This document shows positions 27,211 to 35,900 of a DNA stretch of 64,000 nt, in pieces. Position 1 is the stretch's first letter, and each line of letters opens with the position of its first letter. The DNA comes from CBDHDJ01 sp965261645 (GTDB lineage: Bacteria > Pseudomonadota > Alphaproteobacteria > SHVV01), in the NCBI GenBank assembly GCA_965261645.1, contig CBDHDJ010000003.1:1302001-1366000 (forward strand). The letters are read 5' to 3'. Made by a program: the position numbers and the translations under genes. The notes under the pieces were generated by a model. The model saw nothing but the letters and a program-made list of their open reading frames with translations. It had not been told where the DNA came from and ran no database searches.

Positions 27211-27276
27211 GAGTCTCGTTATGAATGAGGGACCGCCGAGGGCGGATCACGAGCAGTGAGTGGAATTTAGGGTATC

Positions 27277-27909
27277 ATGCGAGCATTTAAGTTTCGAAGT
27301 GCCAGACGGTTGGATCATATCTTCGATATCCTTCAGAATCGAAGGCTCTATTGCGCGGATTGGACCACCCTGAACGATCCAATGGAAGGCATCTTTGCCT
27401 ACTCCGCGCCGAACCATCTCGCCGGTGATGCGTCAGCATTTGCCGCGGACATTCGGGACAAATTGCGAGGATGGCGCATCTGTTCCTTGTCGGGAACATT
27501 CGACTCTCATCTTCTCTGGTCACATTACGCCAACGGTTTCGACGGCGTCACCATCGAGGTCGAGTTGCCAGATGACGACCAAGACATTCAACAAGTCGAG
27601 TACCGCGGTGTCTTTGGCGGCTACGCTTACCAGCCTGGGCTTGGTCTCGATGAGATAGCACGGTCGATCATCTTCTCGAAGAATCAGGAATGGAGCTACG
27701 AGCGCGAGATACGCATCCGCAGTACGGAAGCTTGCTATCTTCTTGAAATTCCCATCAGGCGTGTTATTGCCGGTCATCGTCTGCAACAAGCTCTGTTCGA
27801 TACCATTCAGATGGTCTGCGAAGGTTTGGGTATCGAATTCTGCCGCGTCGGAATTGGCGACGAGGGTATTGATGCGGATTTCGTCGTTCCGTTAGCAGAG
27901 CGCCAGTAA
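27277..27909 (+). CDS. DUF2971 family protein
   Basis: This 210-residue protein has the DUF2971 marks: LYCADWTTLNDPMEG near the N-terminus, LLWSHYANGFDGVTIEVEL in the middle, and FSKNQEWSYEREIRI near the C-terminus. The family is often carried by mobile elements and defence regions, but its activity is not known. The GTATC before the start is a weak ribosome site. No partner gene adjoins it. Confidence 0.75.
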   Translation: MRAFKFRSARRLDHIFDILQNRRLYCADWTTLNDPMEGIFAYSAPNHLAGDASAFAADIRDKLRGWRICSLSGTFDSHLLWSHYANGFDGVTIEVELPDDDQDIQQVEYRGVFGGYAYQPGLGLDEIARSIIFSKNQEWSYEREIRIRSTEACYLLEIPIRRVIAGHRLQQALFDTIQMVCEGLGIEFCRVGIGDEGIDADFVVPLAERQ

Positions 27910-28138
27910 ACTGCGTTGCGCGGGGCGGACTGGTACTCCGCCTGTAGCTGAAGCTTGGTAATAGAAAGATATGAAGTCGGCGTATTTAGGCATGGCGATG
28001 GCTGCAATTCCTGGCTCCCACTAATCACATAGTTTTGCGAGGTTAGATCTCGACCACAACCGAATGTCGGTCTCGGCTATTGCGAGCCCCCGCAACCAAA
28101 GGAAACGCCGCAAATACCACCGAGCATTAATCAGAACC
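27910..28138. other. intergenic, nothing recognised
   Basis: This gap lies between the DUF2971 gene and the IS5 fragment. I see no gene or repeat. Confidence 0.35.
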
Positions 28139-28322
28139 CATATACCCATTGACGCCGTCCGATGGACATGAACTTCCACGGTTGATCGATGAGTTTTTTC
28201 CGGGCTTTGCAACACAGGGCGACACGGCGACGGTTCTTCGCGTAACGCTCGAAGTCGCGGACAAGACGCCGGTTCCGGCTGATCCAGGCGAACGTCCGCT
28301 CTACTATCCACCGTTTCGGCAG
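28139..28322 (-). pseudogene. IS5-family transposase, C-terminal fragment
   Basis: The sequence LPKRWIVERTFAWISRNRRL and VRDFERYAKN is the classic C-terminal block of IS5/IS427-type DDE transposases, with the catalytic Glu in VERTFAW. It is fused in frame to the recombinase N-terminus, giving a chimeric open frame of 103 codons. Confidence 0.82.
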
Positions 28323-28442
28323 TACCACATTCCAGCCCTCGCGCTCGGCGCGCTCGCGGCAGACCCGGAACTGGTCCTCGATCGACGCCGCCCGCTGCTG
28401 GTCGGAGGAATAGCGGGCATAGAGCGCGGCACGCATGGTCAT
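28323..28442 (-). pseudogene. serine recombinase, N-terminal fragment
   Basis: The first 40 residues of a large serine recombinase: MTMRAALYARYSSDQQRAAS with the catalytic Ser in RYSSD, then EDQFRVCRERAEREGW. An AGGAGGT box lies 5 bases upstream. The gene continues into IS5 sequence instead of its own. A C-terminal part of the same kind of recombinase lies at 31135-32082 on the other strand. Confidence 0.85.
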
Positions 28443-28451
28443 CGGGACCTC

Positions 28452-28640
28452 CTATCTCTCGCCGGCCTCATCCGCCGGCGCATTGTCGTTCGCGCCATCG
28501 AGCCTGTCGAATTCCTCGCGCGCGATCCGCCGGCCGAGCAGCCGGGCCAGTGTCATGACGGCGGACTCGATCCGGGCTTCCACCCCGCCATTGTCGTTCG
28601 CCGCCCCGGCGGCAATCCCGCGAGCCTCGCTCTCCGGCAT
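28452..28640 (-). CDS. small protein upstream of serine recombinase
   Basis: This is a 62-residue acidic/basic helical protein (MPESEARGIAAGAAND to PADEAGER) with ANDN pairs. Its stop lies 9 bases before the recombinase ATG and overlaps that gene's ribosome site. Small ORFs of this type often precede alphaproteobacterial serine recombinases, perhaps as a helper. The function is not known. Confidence 0.55.
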   Translation of the reverse strand: MPESEARGIAAGAANDNGGVEARIESAVMTLARLLGRRIAREEFDRLDGANDNAPADEAGER

Positions 28641-28806
28641 CTCTTCGCGCCTCCCGCAACAATACGCTCCCGGGAGTGGATTTGAACCTGCGATCCGGCG
28701 ATGTCAAACGTTGCCGGTAGGGGATTTCCTGCATAGAATCACACACTTGCGTAGGAATGGACCGACATGTCGGGACAGGCGGTGTCTGGCGTGCGATCGA
28801 AAAAAA

Positions 28807-28943
28807 TTGTAATCCTTCGGTTGTCAGATGATGGGGAGAACGAAGGCGCGAGGCGGACGCGACGGGATAAAGCAAAAAGCGGATTTTCCGTCGGCCCGGT
28901 CACTGTCGTCATCTGTCGTCCCCCGACAACCGAAGGATTACAA
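28807..28943. repeat. 19-bp perfect inverted repeat
   Basis: TTGTAATCCTTCGGTTGTC at 28807-28825 is repeated in inverted form at 28925-28943, with 99 bases between. The stretch lies between higA and the recombinase helper gene. It could be a recombinase crossover or att-type site, or an IS relic; nothing confirms this. Confidence 0.7.
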
Positions 28944-28962
28944 AATTCGCGAGCGAGGCCCA

Positions 28963-29268
28963 TCATGTCGGCTGATACCGCCGAATGTCGATCTCGTCGG
29001 CGCGCGCCCGCATCTGCGTCGCGTCATACCACGCCTGCATCCGCAGCAGCAGGTCCATGCTGACGCCGAAGGCCTTCTCGACCCGCATCGCCATTTCGGG
29101 CGACAGCGACGCGTTCCCGTTCACGAGGTCCGAGAGCGTGGCGCGGCGCACGCCGAGAATCCGCGCCGCAGCCGCAACGCTCAACCCGAACTCCTCGATC
29201 ACTTCGATCCGGATGAAAGCGCCGGGGTGCGAGGGGGTCATCCCGATCTTGATGCCGCCGCTGGTCAT
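28963..29268 (-). CDS. higA: HigA-type antitoxin
   Basis: This 101-residue protein contains an XRE HTH: HPGAFIRIEVIEEFGLSVAA, then LGVRRATLSDLVNGNASLS, as in HigA/VapI antitoxins. MTSGGIKIG at 29268 is chosen because its ATG overlaps the toxin stop (ATGA). It would bind HigB and repress the operon. The toxin-first order is normal for higBA. Confidence 0.9.
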   Translation of the reverse strand: MTSGGIKIGMTPSHPGAFIRIEVIEEFGLSVAAAARILGVRRATLSDLVNGNASLSPEMAMRVEKAFGVSMDLLLRMQAWYDATQMRARADEIDIRRYQPT

Positions 29269-29558
29269 CAGTGGTAGTCCTCCAGGTTCACGCGCTCGAT
29301 CCCGCCGTCCCGTTCCTCGAAGGTGATCCGCCAATTGGCCGACACCGAAACGCTCCACTCGTAGCGACGTTCGCCGGACAGCCGGTGGACCCGCCATCCG
29401 GGCGCAGCCTCCCGGATAAAGCCCTCCATGTTCTCGGCCAGCACCAGCGCCGTCATGATGCCGCGCACCCGTTCCACGAGGTCCTGTTTCAGCAGTCGGG
29501 ACGAGTCATTCTCGAAAAGCTGGCGCAGTCCCCGATGACGAAAGGAACGGACGATCAT
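29268..29558 (-). CDS. higB: HigB-type toxin
   Basis: This 96-residue RelE-superfamily toxin begins MIVRSFRHRGLRQLFEN and ends WRITFEERDGGIERVNLEDYH, a match to HigB/plasmid maintenance killer proteins. It would cut mRNA on the ribosome. The C-terminal Asp-Tyr-His is the family pattern. It overlaps higA by the ATGA junction. Confidence 0.9.
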   Translation of the reverse strand: MIVRSFRHRGLRQLFENDSSRLLKQDLVERVRGIMTALVLAENMEGFIREAAPGWRVHRLSGERRYEWSVSVSANWRITFEERDGGIERVNLEDYH

Positions 29559-29748
29559 GCCGCGCATGTGTACGGCAGTACCGTGCGCAATGCAACTGCC
29601 TTCGGCGTATCGGGGACTCGGGCGCCTTCGCTGCCGGGCAACCGTGAAACGCCTCGACCCCGGAGGAGTATTCTTCCGGTATTGAACGACATCTTCCCAT
29701 TCGGCAGTTTGCGGGGATGGCGAACGCGGATGCACGGGAGACGAGCGG

Positions 29749-30648
29749 GTGAACTGGCGGACGAGGCGCGGGATAGGGAACCCGATCCTGCTCGCGACCG
29801 CGGTAGGGGCGGTCGTATCGCTTTCGCCATCGGCCTGGATCGATGTGGAAGGCTGGACACGTGTGCGGGCCGACCCCCTCGACGACCTTGTCCGGCCGGC
29901 GACGGTGCGCAGCACGGCATGGCTCGGCGGGAGACCACACGAATTCCGCGATCGGTTCGCGGCGGTCGGGGACGAGTTTCGTGCCGCTGGGATACCCGAT
30001 GGAGAGGCGTCGGCAGTTCGGATGGTTCGCGGCGCCGCGACGCTGTCGGGTCGCGCGCGGGCGATCGACGTCGACACCCTGGAATTGGGCCGCGTAAGAA
30101 TTCGCCTGCACGGAATCGACGCAGCCGAGAACGCGCAAGGCTGCCGTGCCGAAGGCCGGTTCTGGGCCTGCGGCTGCGAGGCGACAAGAGCGCTCGCCCG
30201 GCTGGTCCGCCGCAAGGAGGTCGCGTGCGAGGAGCGCGACCGGGACCGCTATGGCCGGATCGTGGCGGTATGCACAGCCGCCGGGCAAGACCTCAACGCG
30301 TGGATGGTCGCCGAGGGATGGGCTTTCGCCTACCGGCAATACTCCCGCGCCTACGTGGCGAAGGAGAGGCGCGCACGGGCGGCGAAGCGCGGAGTCTGGC
30401 GGGGTGAAATCGTGCCGCCCTGGGCTTGGCGCCGGGGCAAACGCCTGGCAAGCGCCCAAACGGTCAGGCCGAAAGGCACGGGTCGGTGCGACATCAAGGG
30501 CAATCTCGGCGGGAGCGGCAAGCGCATCTACCACATGCCGGGCGTGCGCTACTACGACGGCACGCGAATCGACACGTCACGGGGCGAGCGGTGGTTCTGC
30601 ACCGAGAGCGAGGCGCGTGCCGCCGGATGGCGCCGGTCACGCCAGTAG
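29749..30648 (+). CDS. SNase-domain nuclease with C-terminal add-on
   Basis: This 299-residue protein has an N-terminal hydrophobic segment (NPILLATAVGAVVSLSPSAW), then a staphylococcal-nuclease fold: RARAIDVDTLELGRVRIRLHG, IDAAE and RDRYGRIVAVC provide the usual Arg/Asp/Glu/Arg set. A C-terminal Cys-Trp-rich module (CDIKGNLGGSGKRIYHMPG, then RGERWFCTESEA) resembles small domains fused to SNases on plasmids. It is probably a secreted or periplasmic nuclease. It lies alone between higBA and IS debris. Confidence 0.85.
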   Translation: MNWRTRRGIGNPILLATAVGAVVSLSPSAWIDVEGWTRVRADPLDDLVRPATVRSTAWLGGRPHEFRDRFAAVGDEFRAAGIPDGEASAVRMVRGAATLSGRARAIDVDTLELGRVRIRLHGIDAAENAQGCRAEGRFWACGCEATRALARLVRRKEVACEERDRDRYGRIVAVCTAAGQDLNAWMVAEGWAFAYRQYSRAYVAKERRARAAKRGVWRGEIVPPWAWRRGKRLASAQTVRPKGTGRCDIKGNLGGSGKRIYHMPGVRYYDGTRIDTSRGERWFCTESEARAAGWRRSRQ

Positions 30649-30829
30649 CGCGCGTATCGGCGAGAACGGCGCGGCCCGGCACCGTCAGGTTCTAGATCCG
30701 GGCGGCCCTGGGGCTCGAACCTGTGCTCGGGCCCGAGGGTCGCGGATTCCAGGGCGCACCGGGCCGGGATCTGCTCACAACTGCGGATACTGCCGCCCAT
30801 GGCCGTCCGCCATGCGTAACGGGAACAAT

Positions 30830-31125
30830 CTGTCGCGCTCCCGAGCCTCTCCGATGTCGGCACCCTGCAGCGCCTGACACGGACCATGCACGAGCGCTGG
30901 GAGAGCCTCGGCCCGGAGACTCTGGGCAGCATCCGTGAGGCCGAGGGCATACCGCAGGACGCGACCACCGCCTCGGTCTCCCTCGACGGCGTCATGGTGC
31001 CGCTGCGGGCCGGCGAGGACGGCCGCGCCGAGGCCTCCTGGCGCGGAGGGCCGCCTGCGGCACGGTTTCCTTCCACGACGCCAGGGGCAAGCGTCTGAAG
31101 ACCCTCTATCTCGGCCGTTCTCCGG
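30830..31125 (+). pseudogene. ISKra4-family transposase fragment
   Basis: This reads TLQRLTRTMHERWESLG, then TASVSLDGVMVPLRAGEDG with the first catalytic Asp, then after a frameshift near 31045 CGTVSFHDARGKRLKTLYLG. This order is the ISKra4 core. The rest is lost. Confidence 0.75.
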
Positions 31126-31134
31126 GCGGTCCAG

Positions 31135-32082
31135 CCTCTGGGAGTGGAAGCTGCGCTCCACGCGGTCGAGGACCGCGGAAAGGATGCGTCCGAACGCACC
31201 CGGCTAACGGAGCTCGCGCTCGAGGACGCTCGGTTCAAGGCGGACCAGGCGCGGGCGCGGTTCGAAGCGGTCGATCCCCGCAACCGCAATGTCATCGGCA
31301 ACCTGTCACGGGCATGGGAAGACCGCCTTGAGCTCGTGGGGGAGCGGGAATGTCAATTGGCCGCGGCTCGTTCGCAACTTCAACATCAGGAGCTGACATC
31401 GGGCGAGCGCGCGGCGTATCTGGCCCTCGGTGCAGATCTGGAGCGGGCCTGGAACCACGAGAACGTGACGACGCCAATGCGCAAGCATGTTCTACGTGCG
31501 GTACTTGTGGAGATCATCGTGACTGTATCGGCCGACCGGATCGACCTCGTCCTGCATTGGCAGGGCGGTGACCATACCGAGCTGTCAGTACGTAGGCGAA
31601 AGAGAGGGCAAGCGCGCATAGCAACGGACGCCGACACCGGCGAGATGATCCGGGAACTGGCCCGGTTCATGCCGGATCGCGCCATCACGGCGTTCCTGAA
31701 CCGCGCTGGGAAGCGAACCGGCAAGGGCAACACCTGGACCGAAGTGCGCGTGCGCGCCCTCCGTTCGAACCGCGGCATAGCGGTCTATCGCGAAGGAGAG
31801 CGGCAGGAGCGTAACGAACTGACGCAGACGGAGGCCGCGGCAAGACTGAATGTCAGTGCCAGGACAATGAACCGGCTGATCCGGCGCGGTGTTGTTCCCG
31901 CCCGTCAGGCCTGCAAGGGTGCGCCGTGGGTGTATCGGCCGATGCGCTCGGTTCTGCGGCGGTTGCTCTGGCTCTGGAGGAAGGAACATTCCCGGCGGCA
32001 TCGGATCCGGGACAAAAACTCTTTCATTTTGAGTAACGTAGCGAGGTGCCTTGGTATGACTGTCGATTCAGAAACGGTTTGA
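31135..32082 (+). pseudogene. serine recombinase, C-terminal part
   Basis: This is the coiled-coil and C-terminal region of a large serine recombinase: LEDARFKADQARARFEAVDP, VTVSADRIDLVLHWQGGDHT, MIRELARFMPDRAITAFLNR and RTGKGNTWTEVRVRALR, then an HTH-like LTQTEAAARLNVSARTMNRL. The catalytic N-terminus is missing. From about 32010 the frame reads into IS1111 sequence. Confidence 0.82.
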
Positions 32083-32401
32083 CATAGATCGGCGGGATCA
32101 GCTTGCACACATGACCAAGAGTGATGATCTCCCGACCCCAGTAATGAGAACCGCCGCAGGCCTCCATCACAATCTCGCATGGCGGCTGCCTGGCAAGAAA
32201 TGACAGAAGCTTGCCGCGCGAAAGTGTCTTGCGGAAGACCGGAATCCCTTCGGCCGTACTGCCGTGCAGTTGAAAACTCCTCTTGGAAGTATCGATGCCG
32301 ATGATGCTAACCTGTTCCACGGATGCTTCCTTCGTTGATCGAATGCACCCTGCGTGCGTTTCTTCCTGGCGCTTATGACGCCGTTAGCTGGGGGCGTCCA
32401 C
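32070..32401 (-). pseudogene. IS1111-type element, left-end fragment
   Basis: This holds the left sub-terminal repeat (GGGGGCGTCCAC on the plus strand at 32390-32401) and the first 85 codons of the transposase (IIGIDTSKRSFQLHG, MEACGGSHYW, YVKPFLNRQ). It is close kin to the copy at 235-1684. The rest of the element is gone. Confidence 0.87.
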
Positions 32402-32628
32402 TCCACTCCATCGCATCGCTGATGCATTGAGCGAGCCCCGACCGGCCCTTTCCCCATGGCGGTATTCCGTTCTGTAACAGCCCGATAGGCGACCTTCGGG
32501 CCGCCGCCGCGACCCTCCGCGCGGACCGCGTTCTCTCCCCGGAATCGCCGCCCCTGTTCCCTCGGAACGGGCGGCGCTCAGGCGCTCAAGGGAACACATC
32601 GGGAGAACGCCCATGCCCATCCATGCCA

Positions 32629-32748
32629 CTATCCGGCAAGCAGGCCACCCGCAATGCTTTCGGATATCCGCACCGCGGACTGGCGCAGCGAATCCTTCGC
32701 CAGATGCGCGTTGCGCGCCGTCGTCTCGACCTGCGTGTGTCCGGGCAG
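32629..32748 (-). pseudogene. tyrosine integrase, C-terminal relic
   Basis: This reads LPGHTQVETTARNAHLAKDS and then AVRISESIAGGLLAG with a stop. It matches the end of phage-type integrases (LGHTQVETTARYAHL), with the active-site Tyr changed to Asn. Only 39 codons remain. Confidence 0.7.
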
Positions 32749-32749
32749 G

Positions 32750-32831
32750 TGTTATTCGGCGCCGAACCTTGGCCCGTCGGACTCTGGCAATGTGAATACG
32801 TTAGCGCGCCGATCGGCGTCGAATTACAAAC
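32750..32831. repeat. solo IS-end-like sequence (copy A)
   Basis: This begins TGTTATTCGGCGCCGAACC and includes CGCCGATCGGCGTC about 60 bases later. A similar block lies at 60148-60220, and a shorter one at 62811. It looks like one terminus of an IS21-type or similar element without its body. Confidence 0.45.
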
Positions 32832-32921
32832 AACTTCTCTCTTTACCTCGATGGTTGAGAATCTGTTCCTGTTCCGTGAGGTTCGACGAGATAGCGGTGG
32901 ATTTGGCCAGAAGCGAGGCTG

Positions 32922-35900
32922 TTACATGCTTATGCTTTGTCCCCTGGACCTTTTGCGGGTCTGGCTTTCCTGTTCCTCGGGCGTTTCGTGGTTTTTCGCC
33001 TCGCGCTCGACATACTCGTCCAACGCCTTGTTCGCCGCCCTGGCCTCTTCTTCGGATCGCGCGTCATAGGTGGCGGACAGCAGCCGGGTGAACTCCTGGG
33101 CCTCGCTTAGCAACCGGCGCTGGCGTTCCTCGTGCGTCTCCGGAGTAGCGGGTTCTTCGCCTTGGCGGTGATGTCCAGCCGCCTCGGATATCTGCTTGCC
33201 GTCCTTGCCGATCTGCCTGCCGATATCGGTGAGCGCCCAGCGCAAGTGCTCCAGGCCGAGCGGGATGCCGTTGAGATGGGGCGAATAGGTATCGCGGTCG
33301 TCCATCATACGCTGGCCGGTCTCGGCCATCCTGTCGATCTCCGCCCGCCACCTGCCGTAGCCGGTGAGACCGGTGACCGGTTTGCCCAATTCGATCGCGA
33401 CGGTCTCCAGCACCTGTTTGCGATATTCCAGCCGGTCCTTGACCGCCGCGAGATAATCCTCGATTTCACGGCGGATTCCGGTTCCTTCGTCGAGTTGGGC
33501 GAGGACGTGCCCTAGCGACCGGCGTGGACGGTCTTCAAGGGCAGGGTTTCCGGCCAACGCTTCCATGCGGGCGCGCAGTTGTTCGTAGCCGTCCACATAT
33601 ATGGCATGGATACCGGCCCGATCCGCGGCCGCGAGATGACGGCTCCAATCCCGCCGCAACGCCGAATAGGCATCCCACGCGATATCCTCTTTTGTGGGTA
33701 TAGACGGTTTTTTCACTGGCGGCGCCACCGCCGGAGGATCTCCGGTCAAGTCCCGTTCGATTGGCATGGCAACCGTTTCAATCGGGGGCACGGCCTGCGC
33801 CGGGGTATGCAGCCTTCCATCGTCCGGCCCGGCAGGCTGGATGCCCTCGGCCGGAATGGTGGCTGCCGCTACGACGACCCCATCCTGTATTGGCTGCGCG
33901 CCCTGGCGCATCTCGGGTTTGAACCTTTGTTGTTCCGCTTCCTTCTTGATCCGATGCACGAGCCGCATCGTGGCCGCGCGGCAGTGGCGGCGCGCGCGGG
34001 CATGGAGTTCTTCGAAGGCGTGGAGGTCCTTGCGCCCGATGCCGCCGCGCTCGGCCAACAGGGGGGCGAAGTCATCCGGCCGGGCGCGGAAGGCCGCAGC
34101 CTGTTTTAGCAGTACCGCGTGACGGGTGAGCGTCTCCCGGAAAGCCCCGCCGAGAGCCACCGAGTCGCCCTCAGCGCGAGTGCGTTCGCGGAGATCCTCA
34201 TACGCCGCCAGAACTTGCCTGTGGCCGTTGACGAATGAAGTGACGGCCTGGGCATGACGCCAGCCGAAGGCGGTCTGCCGGATATCCCGCGCGATGCGGG
34301 CCAGCGCGTTGTCGTTCGCGGCCGTCCGGACCTTTCCCGTCTCGCCCTGTGTTTCGCCGGAGGATCGGCTTTTGGCCTCCCGGACATTCTCCCGGCGGTC
34401 TTGCCATATGCCATCGGCCATGTAGTCGAGCGCCGCCTCCTTGGGTTGCGAGCGCGACCAGCGTTCGGCCAGCCAGGCCCGGATTTCGGTGTCCGTCACC
34501 GCCGCTTCCCGGTCGTTGTCCGCCCGCCTGTCGACGATATCGAGAGCGAGCGGCGCCCGGTTGACGTAGATGTCGAGCCCCTCGCGATGACGCGTCGCCG
34601 CGGGATAGATGGTCTCACGCGCGGGCCTTGCATCGGCCAGCAGGAACGTCCGGTCCACGGTCAACCCCTGGGCGGAGGTGATGGTGAGGGCATAGCCGTG
34701 ATCGAGGCGGATATTGCCGTACCAGTCGCGGATCTCGTCGTGGCGGAACGAGACGGCCCGCCCATCTTCGGTACGCGCCGATATCAGGACACTCGGCTCC
34801 GTTCCGGCATCGCCTCTTTGAATTTTAAAGTCGTCCACCGTGACCACGGTGCCGTTGAACAACTGCTTCTCCCAGTGGGTGGCGCCGATGCGCAGCCTGT
34901 CGCCGCGCGCGATCTCCAACGGCGAGGCCGTCCGGTCGTCTTCCGTGCCCCGGCTGACGATCACCGTCACCCGGCCCGCATCGGCCCGTTCTCCATCCGG
35001 CAGCGCGGCGAACCGGCGTTCCCGCATCAGATGGGACAGTGCCCGCACCTCGGCCCGTGTGCGCGCCAGCACCACGCTGGATTTTCCGGGGTTCACCCGC
35101 TGGTAGCGGTCCCAGTCGTCGACCAGGCCGGTCAGCGTCTTTTCTTCGTCATACCCGATATGGAACCGCCCACGCAGATGATGGGCTGCAATGGCCGATG
35201 CCGCGTCGCCATCACGCAGCGCCTCCGACGCGGCAACCTGCCACGGCGTAAACCCGGGTTTATCCTCCATTGCTTCGTAGTCGCCAAGAATGCGTGTGCG
35301 TTCTTGCTCTCCCATCAGTCCCGCGCGGAACCGCGCTGCCTCGGGCGTCTCGCCATGGACATGGACCAGGATATCCTCGACATCCGCCTTCTGACGCCGT
35401 ATGCGGTCCACCCGGACACTGCCAACGGCATCGCGGATCAACCTGAGTCCCGGTCCCGCTTCCACCGGTTGCTGTTGTTGGGTGTCGCCCGCGAATACGA
35501 TCTTCGCTCCGTGGCGTTCGGAGAGCTGGAGAATATGATGCGCCTGGCGGGTCGACAGCATCCCCGCCTCGTCAACGATAATGGTGGTATCCTTGTTAAT
35601 CCCGATGCCGCCTCGCGCGGCAAGGCGCAGCAGTTTGTCGACGCAGAACGGCCGCGCATCGACATCGTTACCCAGCGCCACCGCCGTGCGCCAGGCCACG
35701 GCGGTGGCAATAATGCTCTGTCCGTGTTCGCGGTAGAGATCGGCGATGGGCCGCAACGTCGTGGTCTTGCCCGAGCCCGCCGCTCCTTCGATGATCGCCA
35801 CACGTCCGCCGGATGACGTCACTGCCCGGATCGCCGCGATCTGCTCTTCGCTCAGCGGATAGCCTGCTTCAAGGAGCCCCGACACCTTTGCCTCGATGGC

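Noticed and set aside
28675..28710. Possible tRNA T-loop (GCAGGTTCAAATCC on the minus strand)
   Set aside because: The pairing T-stem and acceptor do not fit; too little remains to call a tRNA.
34254..35816. 520-codon open frame on the plus strand
   Set aside because: It lies antisense to the helicase part of relaxase A, has no family-like motifs, and results from high GC in the opposite strand.
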